A stretch of 11,804 bases of DNA, taken from NCBI GenBank assembly GCA_021793115.1, contig JAJYTJ010000117.1, positions 1 through 11,804 on the forward strand, read 5' to 3'. The first letter of the stretch is position 1, and every line of letters begins with the position of its first letter. The DNA comes from Actinomycetes bacterium (GTDB lineage: Bacteria; Actinomycetota; Actinomycetes; Actinomycetales; Cellulomonadaceae). Shown in pieces: positions 1 to 10,267 of the stretch. The notes beneath the pieces were generated by a model. It was given only the letters and a program-made list of their open reading frames with translations, did no database searches and was not told the DNA's origin. Both the position numbers and the translations under genes were made by a program.

Positions 1-3047
<3,047 letters not shown>

Positions 3048-3050
3048 GGG

Positions 3051-3066
3051 GTCGCTAGCCGGCGAC
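3051..3066. terminator. Small stem-loop at the convergent mfd/hydrolase junction
   Basis: GTCGC and GCGAC form a 5-bp perfect stem with a 6-base loop, beginning 4 bases after the mfd stop and overlapping the stop codon of the convergent hydrolase. There is no T-run. Taken with the larger palindrome just upstream it suggests compact two-way termination, but alone it is weak. Confidence 0.35.
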
Positions 3067-3831
3067 GAACCCGCGCAGCGCCTCGAGCAGCGGGCCCGGC
3101 GTCTCGAGCTGAGGGACGTGCCCGGTGCGCGCCAGCAGCTCGAAGCGCGCGCCCGGGATCGCCGCGGCGTAGGCGCGCCCGTACTCCGGGTCGACGACCT
3201 GGTCGCCCTCGCCCCACACGACGAGGGTCGGCACGGCGGTGCGCGCCAGCCGTCCGGCCAGGGTCGGGTCGGACATCGAGCCGCCGTAGCGGGCGAGCGT
3301 CGCGCGGTTGCCCGCGAGGACCTCGCGGGCGGCGGCCGGCAGGGTCTCCGGGTCGACGCTCGGGGCCTTCGTCGGGTCGTACCAGGAGCGCTGCGCCGCC
3401 TGCGCAGGCGTCGCGGCGACGGCGACCGGGTGCCCGGCGACCTCGATGCCGACGGCGTCCACGAGCACGATCCGCCCGAGCCTCGCGGGCGCCCGCAGGG
3501 CGAGCTCGGCGGCGACCCAGCCGCCGAGCGAGTTGCCGATCACGGTGACGTCCACCAGCTCGAGGCGCTCGAGCAGGCCGGCGTAGACCTCGGCCAGGCC
3601 GGCGGCGGTCGTCAGCGCCTCGGGTCGCGGCGTCCCGTCGAAGCCGGGATGCGTGGGCACGACGACGCGGCTGCCGGTGGCGCCGGCCAGCAGGTCCGCG
3701 AAGCCGGTGACGGAGGCCGGTCCTGCCCCGCCGTGGAGCAGGACGACCGCGTGGCCGCTGCCGCGCTCGTCCGCGCTGAGCGGCACGTCGCCGAAGGACG
3801 TGGAGACGTGCAGAAGGATCGGGGTGCTCAT
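3055..3831 (-). CDS. Alpha/beta-fold hydrolase, substrate unknown
   Basis: This 258-residue protein has the usual length of a single-domain alpha/beta hydrolase and no signal peptide, so it should be cytoplasmic. Features in order are the oxyanion-hole motif VVLLHGGAG (~29-37), the nucleophile elbow GNSLGGW (Ser101), an acidic residue in VVWGEGDQVVDP (Asp210, or less likely Asp214) and the catalytic His238 in RTGHVPQLETP. The Ser-Asp-His triad is therefore complete. The cap region (~130-195) gives no clue to the substrate; esterase, C-C hydrolase or haloperoxidase-like annotations are all possible, and a serine nucleophile argues against a haloalkane dehalogenase. The start is the ATG whose A is at 3831. 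No Shine-Dalgarno precedes it, but TAGCGT ends 6 bases upstream, suggesting a leaderless mRNA. It runs opposite to its neighbours and looks like an insertion between mfd and the lipoprotein gene. Confidence 0.9.
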   Translation of the reverse strand: MSTPILLHVSTSFGDVPLSADERGSGHAVVLLHGGAGPASVTGFADLLAGATGSRVVVPTHPGFDGTPRPEALTTAAGLAEVYAGLLERLELVDVTVIGNSLGGWVAAELALRAPARLGRIVLVDAVGIEVAGHPVAVAATPAQAAQRSWYDPTKAPSVDPETLPAAAREVLAGNRATLARYGGSMSDPTLAGRLARTAVPTLVVWGEGDQVVDPEYGRAYAAAIPGARFELLARTGHVPQLETPGPLLEALRGFVAG

Positions 3832-3837
3832 GGGCCC

Positions 3838-3843
3838 ACGCTA
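3838..3843 (-). promoter_or_regulatory. Putative -10 element of the hydrolase gene (leaderless)
   Basis: Read on the minus strand this is TAGCGT, fitting the actinobacterial TANNNT -10 pattern. Only six bases (GGGCCC) separate it from the ATG, so the predicted transcription start falls at or next to the A of the start codon. I see no convincing -35 element at the usual distance. Confidence 0.45.
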
Positions 3844-3913
3844 GGACCGGCGGGCGTGGCGCGCCGCCCGCCCATGGCTCCGGCTGCGGGGGAGGGCTCG
3901 CAGGCGCGGGGCC

Positions 3914-3919
3914 TACGAT
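3914..3919 (+). promoter_or_regulatory. Putative -10 element of the SurA-type lipoprotein gene
   Basis: TACGAT matches TANNNT and lies 33 bases before the GTG start, leaving room for a leader of about 25-28 nt that carries the strong ribosome site. No -35 consensus is evident upstream. The hydrolase reads divergently, so this 121-bp gap must hold promoters for both directions. Confidence 0.4.
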
Positions 3920-3952
3920 GTGCCGCGAACCGCAGCCGCAAGGAGGACGAGA

Positions 3953-4489
3953 GTGACCCAGCACGTGACGCCTCGCCACAGGATCGTCGGGGTGGTGGCG
4001 ACGGTGCTGGCGCTGACCGGCCTGCTCGCCGGATGCTCCTCGCGGCCGGGTGCGGCGGCCATCGTCGACGGCCGCACCATCAAGACCTCGGACGTCGTCG
4101 CCGTGGTGGACGACCTCAAGCCGGCCCTCGGCAACGTCAGCGCGACGCAGGTGCTCAACATCCTCATCGAGGAGCCGATGCTCGTGCAGCTCGCGGCCGA
4201 CCACGGCCAGGGCGTGTCGCCCGCCGACGCGAAGACCACGCTGAACGCCTTCTTCACCAGCGCCAAGCTGACGCCGCCGACGAGCTACTCGCCCGCGACG
4301 CTCGAGGTCGGGCTGCACCAGGCCGCCAACGCCAAGCTGGCCGCCGACACCTCGGACACCACGCTCGCGCAGGACTACACCGCCCGGCTCGCCAAGCTCT
4401 CCGTCACGGTGAACCCGCGCTTCGGCACGTGGAACCAGGGCCAGCTCGGTGCGGCCGCGACCCCGAGCTGGGTCGTCGCCCATCAGTGA
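3953..4489 (+). CDS. SurA N-terminal-domain-type lipoprotein
   Basis: The product is a 178-residue predicted lipoprotein. It has a basic n-region (RHR, residues 8-10), a hydrophobic core (11-25) and the lipobox LAGC with Cys28 as the lipidation site, so the mature protein should be anchored to the outer face of the membrane. The mature part begins with a SurA-N-like segment (AAIVDGRTIKTSDVVAVVDD) and is mostly helical. Near the C-terminus NPRFGTWNQ resembles a motif I associate with actinobacterial SurA-like lipoproteins. There is no parvulin PPIase domain, so a holdase or chaperone role is more likely than isomerase activity; this is inference. The GTG start at 3953 is chosen because AAGGAGG at 3940-3946 sits 6 bases before it; the frame stays open further upstream but without such a site. 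A gene of this kind commonly follows mfd in actinobacteria. Confidence 0.82.
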   Translation: MTQHVTPRHRIVGVVATVLALTGLLAGCSSRPGAAAIVDGRTIKTSDVVAVVDDLKPALGNVSATQVLNILIEEPMLVQLAADHGQGVSPADAKTTLNAFFTSAKLTPPTSYSPATLEVGLHQAANAKLAADTSDTTLAQDYTARLAKLSVTVNPRFGTWNQGQLGAAATPSWVVAHQ

Positions 4490-4531
4490 CCGGCTCCACC
4501 GAGCCCGTTCCACCGCTTCTCTGCCCCCCTG

Positions 4532-4579
4532 CCCTCCTTCTTCTCTCTCCTCTCTCTTCTCTCTCTCCTCCTTCCTCTC
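4532..4579 (+). repeat. 48-base uninterrupted pyrimidine tract
   Basis: Every base from 4532 to 4579 is C or T, largely CT and CTT units. With single interruptions the C/T-rich, G-poor stretch spans roughly 4506-4608. This is strikingly unlike the rest of this GC-balanced, G-rich sequence. A long C/U-rich, G-poor, unstructured RNA just after a stop codon is what a Rho loading (rut) site looks like. The duplex could also adopt triplex (H-DNA) forms, and slippage could make its length variable. Confidence 0.7.
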
Positions 4580-4605
4580 GCCATGCCCTTCCGATCCCCA
4601 CTCTC

Positions 4606-4663
4606 CCTCGCTGCGTCCGAGCCTTCGGCGCATGGGGCGACCGAAGGCTCGGACGCAGCGAGG
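4606..4663. terminator. Long hairpin, 23-bp perfect stem and 12-base loop
   Basis: The arms 4606-4628 and 4641-4663 are exact reverse complements over 23 bases, with loop CGCATGGGGCGA. The inner arm reads CGTCCGAGCCTTCGG. There is no T-run after it; the downstream sequence is G-rich. It could terminate the lipoprotein transcript together with the pyrimidine tract, or be a dispersed palindromic repeat, since its CGTCCGAG core recurs in the three hairpins after eno. Confidence 0.65.
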
Positions 4664-4688
4664 TGGGGGAGGGGTGCGGCAGCGGTGG

Positions 4689-4717
4689 GGGACAAGTGAA
4701 ATCTCTCACTAAAGTCC
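4689..4717 (+). promoter_or_regulatory. Putative pntAB promoter with overlapping inverted repeat
   Basis: GGGACA (4689-4694) and TAAAGT (4710-4715) resemble -35 and -10 elements with a 15-base spacer, which is short. The perfect inverted repeat AGTGA, 6 bases, TCACT (4695-4710) fills the spacer, and GGAC (4690-4693) and GTCC (4714-4717) flank it almost symmetrically. The site stands out as an AT-rich island. A regulator bound here would overlap the polymerase site. It predicts a pntA leader of about 200 nt. Both the promoter and operator roles are inferred. Confidence 0.4.
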
Positions 4718-4759
4718 TGGGCGGCAGCTGAGGCCGTCGCAGCGCGGCGGGTGCACACG

Positions 4760-4795
4760 TGGGCCCAACGTCCGACAGACTGGGCCCTAAGTCCG
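4760..4795 (+). promoter_or_regulatory. Tandem GGGCCC-centred repeat upstream of pntA
   Basis: TGGGCCCAACGTCCG (4760-4774) and TGGGCCCTAAGTCCG (4781-4795) are direct repeats 21 bp apart, two helical turns, so two bound dimers would face the same side. Twelve of 15 positions match. The second copy resembles the mycobacterial DosR/DevR box (GGGACTTTAGTCCC type). No regulator gene adjoins it. It could be an operator or activator site, or partly derived from the hairpin family, since CAACGTCCGA at 4766-4775 is also the arm sequence of the hairpins after eno. Confidence 0.4.
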
Positions 4796-4842
4796 TCATC
4801 CCATGGCTCGCCGACCGCGACGCTGGTCCGTGGCCTTCCGGC

Positions 4843-4902
4843 CCGGGGCATCGCCGCCCCGGCCCGCTTGCCGTGCCAGCCCGGTGCGTCGTGCGGCGCA
4901 CC
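4843..4902 (+). promoter_or_regulatory. Two stem-loops in the pntA leader
   Basis: CCGGGGC and GCCCCGG (4843-4849, 4856-4862) form a 7-bp stem with a 6-base loop. GGTGCG and CGCACC (4883-4888, 4897-4902) form a 6-bp stem with an 8-base loop that ends 5 bases before the GAGGAG ribosome site (4908-4913). They could shape access to the ribosome site. They do not match a riboswitch class that I recognise, and such stems also arise by chance at this GC content. Confidence 0.3.
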
Positions 4903-4919
4903 CAGACGAGGAGTCGCTG

Positions 4920-6482
4920 ATGCTCATCGGTGTTCCCAAGGAGACACGTCCGGGGGAGCGGCTCGTTGCCGCGACTCCGAAGACGGTCGCTCAGCTCACG
5001 AAGCTCGGGTACGAGGTCGTCGTCGAGACGGGGGCCGGCGTGGGCGCCAGCTTCAGCGACGCCGCCTTCGAGGCCGCGGGCGCGACGATCGGCGACGCCG
5101 CCGCGGCCTGGGGGGCCGACGTCGTCACCGCCGTCAACCCGCCCGCCGCCGAGGACGTCGCGCGCCTGCGCGCCGGCTCCTACCTCGTCGCGCAGCTGGC
5201 CCCGCACTCCCGTGCCGACCTCGTCTCGTCGCTCGCGGCGCAGGGCGTCACCGCCCTGGCCCTCGACGCGGTGCCGCGCATCTCGCGCGCACAGGCGCTC
5301 GACGTGCTGTCCAGCATGTCCAACGTCGCCGGGTACCGAGCCGTCATCGAGGCCGCGGAGGCCTACGGCGGGATGTTCACCGGCCAGGTGACCGCGGCCG
5401 GCAAGACGCCGCCGGCCACCGTGTTCGTCATCGGCGCCGGCGTGGCCGGTCTGGCCGCCATCGGCTCGGCCGTCGCGCTCGGCGCACAGGTACGCGGCTT
5501 CGACGTGCGGCCCGAGGCGGGCGAGCAGGTCGAGTCGATGGGCGCCAAGTTCGTCACGGCGTCGGCCGACGCGATGCAGGAGAAGTCGTCCACCGGCTAC
5601 GCGGCGGCGCTGTCCGACGCGCAGGAGAAGGCGACGCTGGCCCTCTACGCCGAGGAGTCGAGCAAGGCCGACATCGTCATCACCACGGCCCTGGTCCGGG
5701 GCAAGGCGGTGCGGACCATCACGGCCGAGATGGTCGCGAACATGAAGCCGGGCTCGGTGATCGTCGACCTCGCGGCGACCGGCGGCGGCAACTGCGAGCT
5801 GACGGTGCCGGGCTCGACGGTCGTCACCGACAACGGCGTGACGATCGTCGGCTACACGGACCTCACCAGCCGGCTGCCGCAGCAGAGCTCCCAGCTGTTC
5901 GGCACCAACGTGGTGAACCTGCTCAAGCTGGTGACGCCGGGCAAGGACGGCACGCTCGTCCTCGACCTCGACGACCCGGTGCAGCGCGGCATGACCGTGG
6001 CCCAGGGCGGCGAGATCCTCTGGCCACCACCGCCCATCGCGGTGTCGGCGGCACCGGCGGCTGCCGCGGTCGCGTCGTCGGACACCCGCACGCCGGAGCA
6101 GAAGGCGGCCGACGAGGCCGCGGCCAAGGCCGCCAAGGCCCGGCGCAACAACCAGCTCATGGTGGTGGCCGGCGTCATCCTCGCCGTGCTGCTGCCGTTC
6201 ACGCACGTCGAGACGCTGGCGACCTTCACGGTGTTCGTGCTGGCGGTCTTCGTCGGCTACTACGTCATCTCGAACGTCAGCCACTCGCTGCACACGCCCC
6301 TGATGAGCCAGACGAACGCGATCTCCGGGATCATCCTCGTCGGCTCGCTGCTGCAGATCGGCAACGACAACCTGCTGGTGACGGTGCTCGCGGTGGTGTC
6401 CGCGGCGATCGCGTCCATCAACGTCTTCGGAGGCTTCCTGGTCACGTACCGGATGCTCAGCATGTTCCGGAAGGATGCGTGA
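4920..6482 (+). CDS. pntA: NAD(P) transhydrogenase (Re/Si-specific), alpha subunit
   Basis: This is the alpha subunit of the membrane proton-translocating transhydrogenase, which couples proton entry to hydride transfer from NADH to NADP+. It has 520 residues, close to the ~510 of E. coli PntA. It carries the soluble NAD(H)-binding domain I, with the Rossmann motif GAGVAG at 172-177 and Asp195 in FDVRPE, and the conserved [18 protein letters not shown] stretch. An Ala/Pro-rich linker follows (about 370-405), then a membrane part from ~410 ([35 protein letters not shown]) with about four helices, ending MFRKDA as in E. coli. The alpha subunit is thus of the fused type, not split into PntAa and PntAb as in mycobacteria. 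The start at 4920 is chosen because [13 protein letters not shown] aligns with family N-termini and GAGGAG lies 6 bases before it. It is co-transcribed with pntB. Confidence 0.97.
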   Translation: MLIGVPKETRPGERLVAATPKTVAQLTKLGYEVVVETGAGVGASFSDAAFEAAGATIGDAAAAWGADVVTAVNPPAAEDVARLRAGSYLVAQLAPHSRADLVSSLAAQGVTALALDAVPRISRAQALDVLSSMSNVAGYRAVIEAAEAYGGMFTGQVTAAGKTPPATVFVIGAGVAGLAAIGSAVALGAQVRGFDVRPEAGEQVESMGAKFVTASADAMQEKSSTGYAAALSDAQEKATLALYAEESSKADIVITTALVRGKAVRTITAEMVANMKPGSVIVDLAATGGGNCELTVPGSTVVTDNGVTIVGYTDLTSRLPQQSSQLFGTNVVNLLKLVTPGKDGTLVLDLDDPVQRGMTVAQGGEILWPPPPIAVSAAPAAAAVASSDTRTPEQKAADEAAAKAAKARRNNQLMVVAGVILAVLLPFTHVETLATFTVFVLAVFVGYYVISNVSHSLHTPLMSQTNAISGIILVGSLLQIGNDNLLVTVLAVVSAAIASINVFGGFLVTYRMLSMFRKDA

Positions 6483-7875
6483 CCTGGTGAACATCTCTCT
6501 CACCACGGTGGCCCAGGCTGCCTATCTCGTCGCCGGCGTGCTGTTCATCCTGTCGCTGGCGGGCCTGTCGAAGCAGGAGACCGCCCGCCGCGGGAACGTC
6601 CTGGGGATGGTCGGCATGGGCGTCGCGATCCTCGCGACGGTCGTCCTGGCGCTCGACGAGTCCGCCCGGCCCGTGTGGGTGACGGCGCTGCTCATCGTCC
6701 TCGTGCTGCTCTTCGGGGCCGCGGTCGGCACCTGGCGGGCGCGCACGGTCGAGATGACGCAGATGCCGGAGCTCATCGCGATGCTCCACAGCTTCGTCGG
6801 GGCCGCGGCCGTCATCATCGGCTACAACTCGTACCTGACCGAGAAGAGCGCCGGTGGTGCGCACCTCGTCGAGGTGTACCTCGGCGTCCTCATCGGTGCC
6901 GTGACGTTCACCGGGTCGATCGTCGCGTACCTCAAGCTGTCGGCGCGGATCAAGTCGAACCCGCTGACGCTGCCGGGCCGCAACCTGCTCAACGCCGGCG
7001 CGCTCGTCGTCTCGGTGGCGCTCATGGTCTGGTTCATCCCGAGCCAGTCGATCTGGCCGCTGGTCATCATGACGGTCATCGCGCTGCTGCTCGGCCTGCA
7101 CCTGGTCGCGGCGATCGGCGGCGGCGACATGCCGGTCGTCGTGTCGATGCTCAACTCGTACTCCGGGTGGGCCGCGGCCGCGGCGGGCTTCATGCTCGGC
7201 AACAACCTGCTCATCGTCACCGGCTCGCTCGTGGGCTCCTCCGGTGCGATCCTCTCCTACCTCATGTGCAAGGCGATGAACCGCAAGTTCATCTCCGTCA
7301 TCCTCGGCGGCTTCGGCAACGAGGGTGGCAAGGTGGCCAAGGAGGTCGGCGGGGAGTACCACGAGGTGTCGGTCGCGGACACCGTCGAGATCCTCAAGGG
7401 TGCCCGGTCCGTCGTCATCGCTCCCGGATACGGCATGGCGGTCGCGAAGGCGCAGTACCCGGTCGCCGAGCTGACCAGCCGGCTGCGGGCGCAGGGCGTG
7501 CAGGTGCGGTTCGCGGTGCACCCGGTCGCCGGCCGCCTGCCGGGGCACATGAACGTGCTGCTCGCCGAGGCGAAGGTGCCGTACGACATCGTCCTGGAGA
7601 TGGACGAGATCAACGAGGACTTCGCCGGCACCGACGTCGTCCTCGTCATCGGCGCCAACGACACGGTCAACCCCGCGGCGATGGAGGACCCGGGCTCGCC
7701 GATCGCCGGCATGCCCGTCCTGGAGGTCTGGAAGGCCGACCAGGTGATCGTCTTCAAGCGGTCGATGGCCACCGGCTACGCCGGGGTGCCGAACCCGCTG
7801 TTCTACCGCGAGAACGCCGCGATGCTGTTCGGCGACGCGAAGACGAAGGTCGAGGAGATCCTCGCCGGTCTGTGA
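6475..7875 (+). CDS. pntB: NAD(P) transhydrogenase, beta subunit
   Basis: This is the integral-membrane beta subunit, which supplies most of the proton channel (domain II) and the NADP(H)-binding domain III. It has 466 residues from this ATG, against 462 in E. coli. The first ~260 residues are hydrophobic helices and include [16 protein letters not shown], whose His (~105) corresponds to the channel histidine of the family, and [20 protein letters not shown]. Domain III has GYGMAV at ~318-323, [30 protein letters not shown] and [10 protein letters not shown] at ~428. All these motifs look intact. The ATG at 6475 overlaps the pntA end by 8 bp but has the purine-rich GGAAGG directly against it. 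A GTG at 6487 would have workable ribosome-site spacing, give 462 residues and fit family N-termini, so it is a real alternative. Either way translation is probably coupled to pntA. Confidence 0.97.
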   Translation: MRDLVNISLTTVAQAAYLVAGVLFILSLAGLSKQETARRGNVLGMVGMGVAILATVVLALDESARPVWVTALLIVLVLLFGAAVGTWRARTVEMTQMPELIAMLHSFVGAAAVIIGYNSYLTEKSAGGAHLVEVYLGVLIGAVTFTGSIVAYLKLSARIKSNPLTLPGRNLLNAGALVVSVALMVWFIPSQSIWPLVIMTVIALLLGLHLVAAIGGGDMPVVVSMLNSYSGWAAAAAGFMLGNNLLIVTGSLVGSSGAILSYLMCKAMNRKFISVILGGFGNEGGKVAKEVGGEYHEVSVADTVEILKGARSVVIAPGYGMAVAKAQYPVAELTSRLRAQGVQVRFAVHPVAGRLPGHMNVLLAEAKVPYDIVLEMDEINEDFAGTDVVLVIGANDTVNPAAMEDPGSPIAGMPVLEVWKADQVIVFKRSMATGYAGVPNPLFYRENAAMLFGDAKTKVEEILAGL

Positions 7876-9309
<1,434 letters not shown>

Positions 9310-9319
9310 CCCGCCGCAC

Positions 9320-9352
9320 GCGGGCCTGAGCCTTCGCACGACGAAGGCCCGC
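9320..9352 (+). terminator. Terminator hairpin after eno
   Basis: Two overlapping stems can form just after the eno stop: GCGGGCCT (9320-9327) with AGGCCCGC (9345-9352), and GCCTTCG (9330-9336) with CGAAGGC (9342-9348). They share bases, so they are alternatives. Either would make a plausible intrinsic terminator, without a T-run. Confidence 0.6.
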
Positions 9353-9365
9353 CCCGTCGCACACC

Positions 9366-9417
9366 CGCAACGTCCGAGCATGTCAGGGCTCTACGCCCGA
9401 CGTGCTCGGACGTTGTG
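9366..9417. repeat. Hairpin repeat copy 1
   Basis: The arms CGCAACGTCCGAGCATGTC (9366-9384) and 9399-9417 pair over 19 bases with two G-T wobbles. An inner GGGC/GCCC stem and 5-base loop continue after a single bulged A. It is the first of three tandem hairpins and has a centre different from the other two. Confidence 0.75.
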
Positions 9418-9428
9418 CTTTCCCCCTC

Positions 9429-9480
9429 CGCAACGTCCGAGGGTCTCGGTGCCCTGGGTCTCATGGGCTCGGACGTTGTG
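9429..9480. repeat. Hairpin repeat copy 2
   Basis: The arms CGCAACGTCCGAG (9429-9441) and CTCGGACGTTGTG (9468-9480) form a 13-bp stem with one G-T wobble around a 26-base centre, in which a GCCC/GGGC mini-stem competes for the innermost base of the right arm. It starts 63 bp after copy 1 and is followed by a linker of the same CT-nnn-CCCTC type. Confidence 0.75.
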
Positions 9481-9490
9481 CTGCGCCCTC

Positions 9491-9542
9491 CGCAACGTCC
9501 GAGAGTCTCGGTGCCCTGGGTCTCATGGGCTCGGACGTTGCG
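9491..9542. repeat. Hairpin repeat copy 3
   Basis: This copy matches copy 2 at 50 of 52 positions and starts 62 bp after it. The arms CGCAACGTCCGAG and CTCGGACGTTGCG are perfectly complementary over 13 bp. One of its two differences from copy 2 turns the wobble into a perfect pair, hinting that the hairpin itself is maintained. It ends 38 bases before the stop of the convergent HAAS-domain gene. Confidence 0.75.
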
Positions 9543-9580
9543 CTTCCGTGCGGTGAGGTGGCGCGAACGTGACCGTCAGG

Positions 9581-10267
9581 TCAGGGCATCGTCACCGGGA
9601 GGCCGGCCGTTCCGGGGGAGAGCGTCGGGACGTCCCTCGACACGCCGCCGTGCGCGAACCCGCTGCCCGGGTCCCCGCCGGCGAGGACCCGGGCGTCGAG
9701 CGCGGCGGTCCCGAGGCTGAGCACGATCGCGACGAGGAAGGCGGCCAACCACGCCCCGCGGTTCCGCGCCGCGCGTCGCCACACGATCCCCGAGGTGATC
9801 GTCGCGGCGACGGCGAGCAGGCTGAGCGCGCCGGCACCGACGGGCGCCGCGGCGACGAAGACCACGCCCAGCAGCCCGAGGACGAGCGGCACGCCGAAGA
9901 CGAGGCCGAGGATGACCACGAGCGCGACGAGCCAGGGCGAGGCGGCGGCCCGCGCCTCGCCCTGGGGGCTCGGCACCGGGCCGTGGGTGCTGGGTCGCAG
10001 CTGTGCGCCGACGCCCGCGCGACCAGGCCCCGGCCGGTCGGCACCGGCCGCCCAGGCGGCCGCGACGTCGTCGGCGGTGCCGAGCCGGCGCAGCACGCCC
10101 GCGACCTGCGCCTGTGTCGCGGACGCGCCGAGCTCTGCGAGCGCGGCGTCGATGTGCTCCCGCACGGCGTCGACGATCTCCAGCCGGTCCGACGGGTCGG
10201 CGTCGGCCAGCGCCCGGTCAAGGTCGGCGAGGTAGGCCGCCACCAGGGGGGACGTGGTCACGGTCAC
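9581..10267 (-). CDS. HAAS-domain (DUF1700-like) membrane protein paired with PadR
   Basis: The product has 228 residues. Residues ~6-75 form a helical domain (LVAAYLADLDRALA; RLEIVDAVREHIDAALAELG; VLRRLGTADDVAAAW) typical of the HAAS signalling domain often encoded beside PadR regulators. A Pro/Gly-rich linker follows, then three or four hydrophobic segments (about 112-140, 142-163, 171-190) and a short Gly-rich tail. It is therefore an integral membrane protein with a cytoplasmic N-terminal domain; its substrate or signal is unknown. The GTG start at 10267 overlaps the padR stop by 4 bases (GTGA), with AAGGGAG 4 bases upstream; a GTG two codons later (10261) has better spacing and is an alternative. 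The overlap means coupled expression, so PadR probably controls this gene. It ends convergent to eno, across the hairpin array. Confidence 0.8.
   Translation of the reverse strand: MTVTTSPLVAAYLADLDRALADADPSDRLEIVDAVREHIDAALAELGASATQAQVAGVLRRLGTADDVAAAWAAGADRPGPGRAGVGAQLRPSTHGPVPSPQGEARAAASPWLVALVVILGLVFGVPLVLGLLGVVFVAAAPVGAGALSLLAVAATITSGIVWRRAARNRGAWLAAFLVAIVLSLGTAALDARVLAGGDPGSGFAHGGVSRDVPTLSPGTAGLPVTMP

Larger units (their letters stand above)
4490..4919. other. 430-bp gene-free region upstream of pntA
   Basis: I find no credible coding sequence here. In order the region holds a small stem-loop just after the lipoprotein stop (GGCTC, loop CACC, GAGCC, 4492-4505), a long C/T tract (core 4532-4579), a 23-bp perfect hairpin (4606-4663), a G-rich purine stretch (about 4661-4691), an AT-rich island with an inverted repeat (4690-4717), a GGGCCC direct repeat (4760-4795) and two leader hairpins (4843-4862, 4883-4902). 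The first half looks like termination of the lipoprotein transcript and the second half like the promoter and leader of pntAB. The pntA frame remains open upstream to about 4803, but that extension is Arg/Pro-rich and not PntA-like. Confidence 0.7.

Noticed and set aside
4803..4919. N-terminal extension of PntA by 39 residues from an upstream ATG
   Set aside because: The extension is Arg/Pro/Ala-rich and unlike PntA. The later ATG has a good ribosome site and matches the family N-terminus.
4404..6506. Minus-strand frame covering the pyrimidine tract and pntA
   Set aside because: The GA-rich tract translates to Glu/Arg repeats and the rest is antisense to pntA; no domain is visible.
9366..9542. 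The hairpin array as a CRISPR
   Set aside because: The repeated unit includes the putative spacer (copies 2 and 3 share their centres), there are only three units, and no cas genes are nearby.
9366..9542. The hairpin array as an IS end or attachment site
   Set aside because: No transposase, integrase or tRNA gene is present in the window, and no target-site duplication is apparent.
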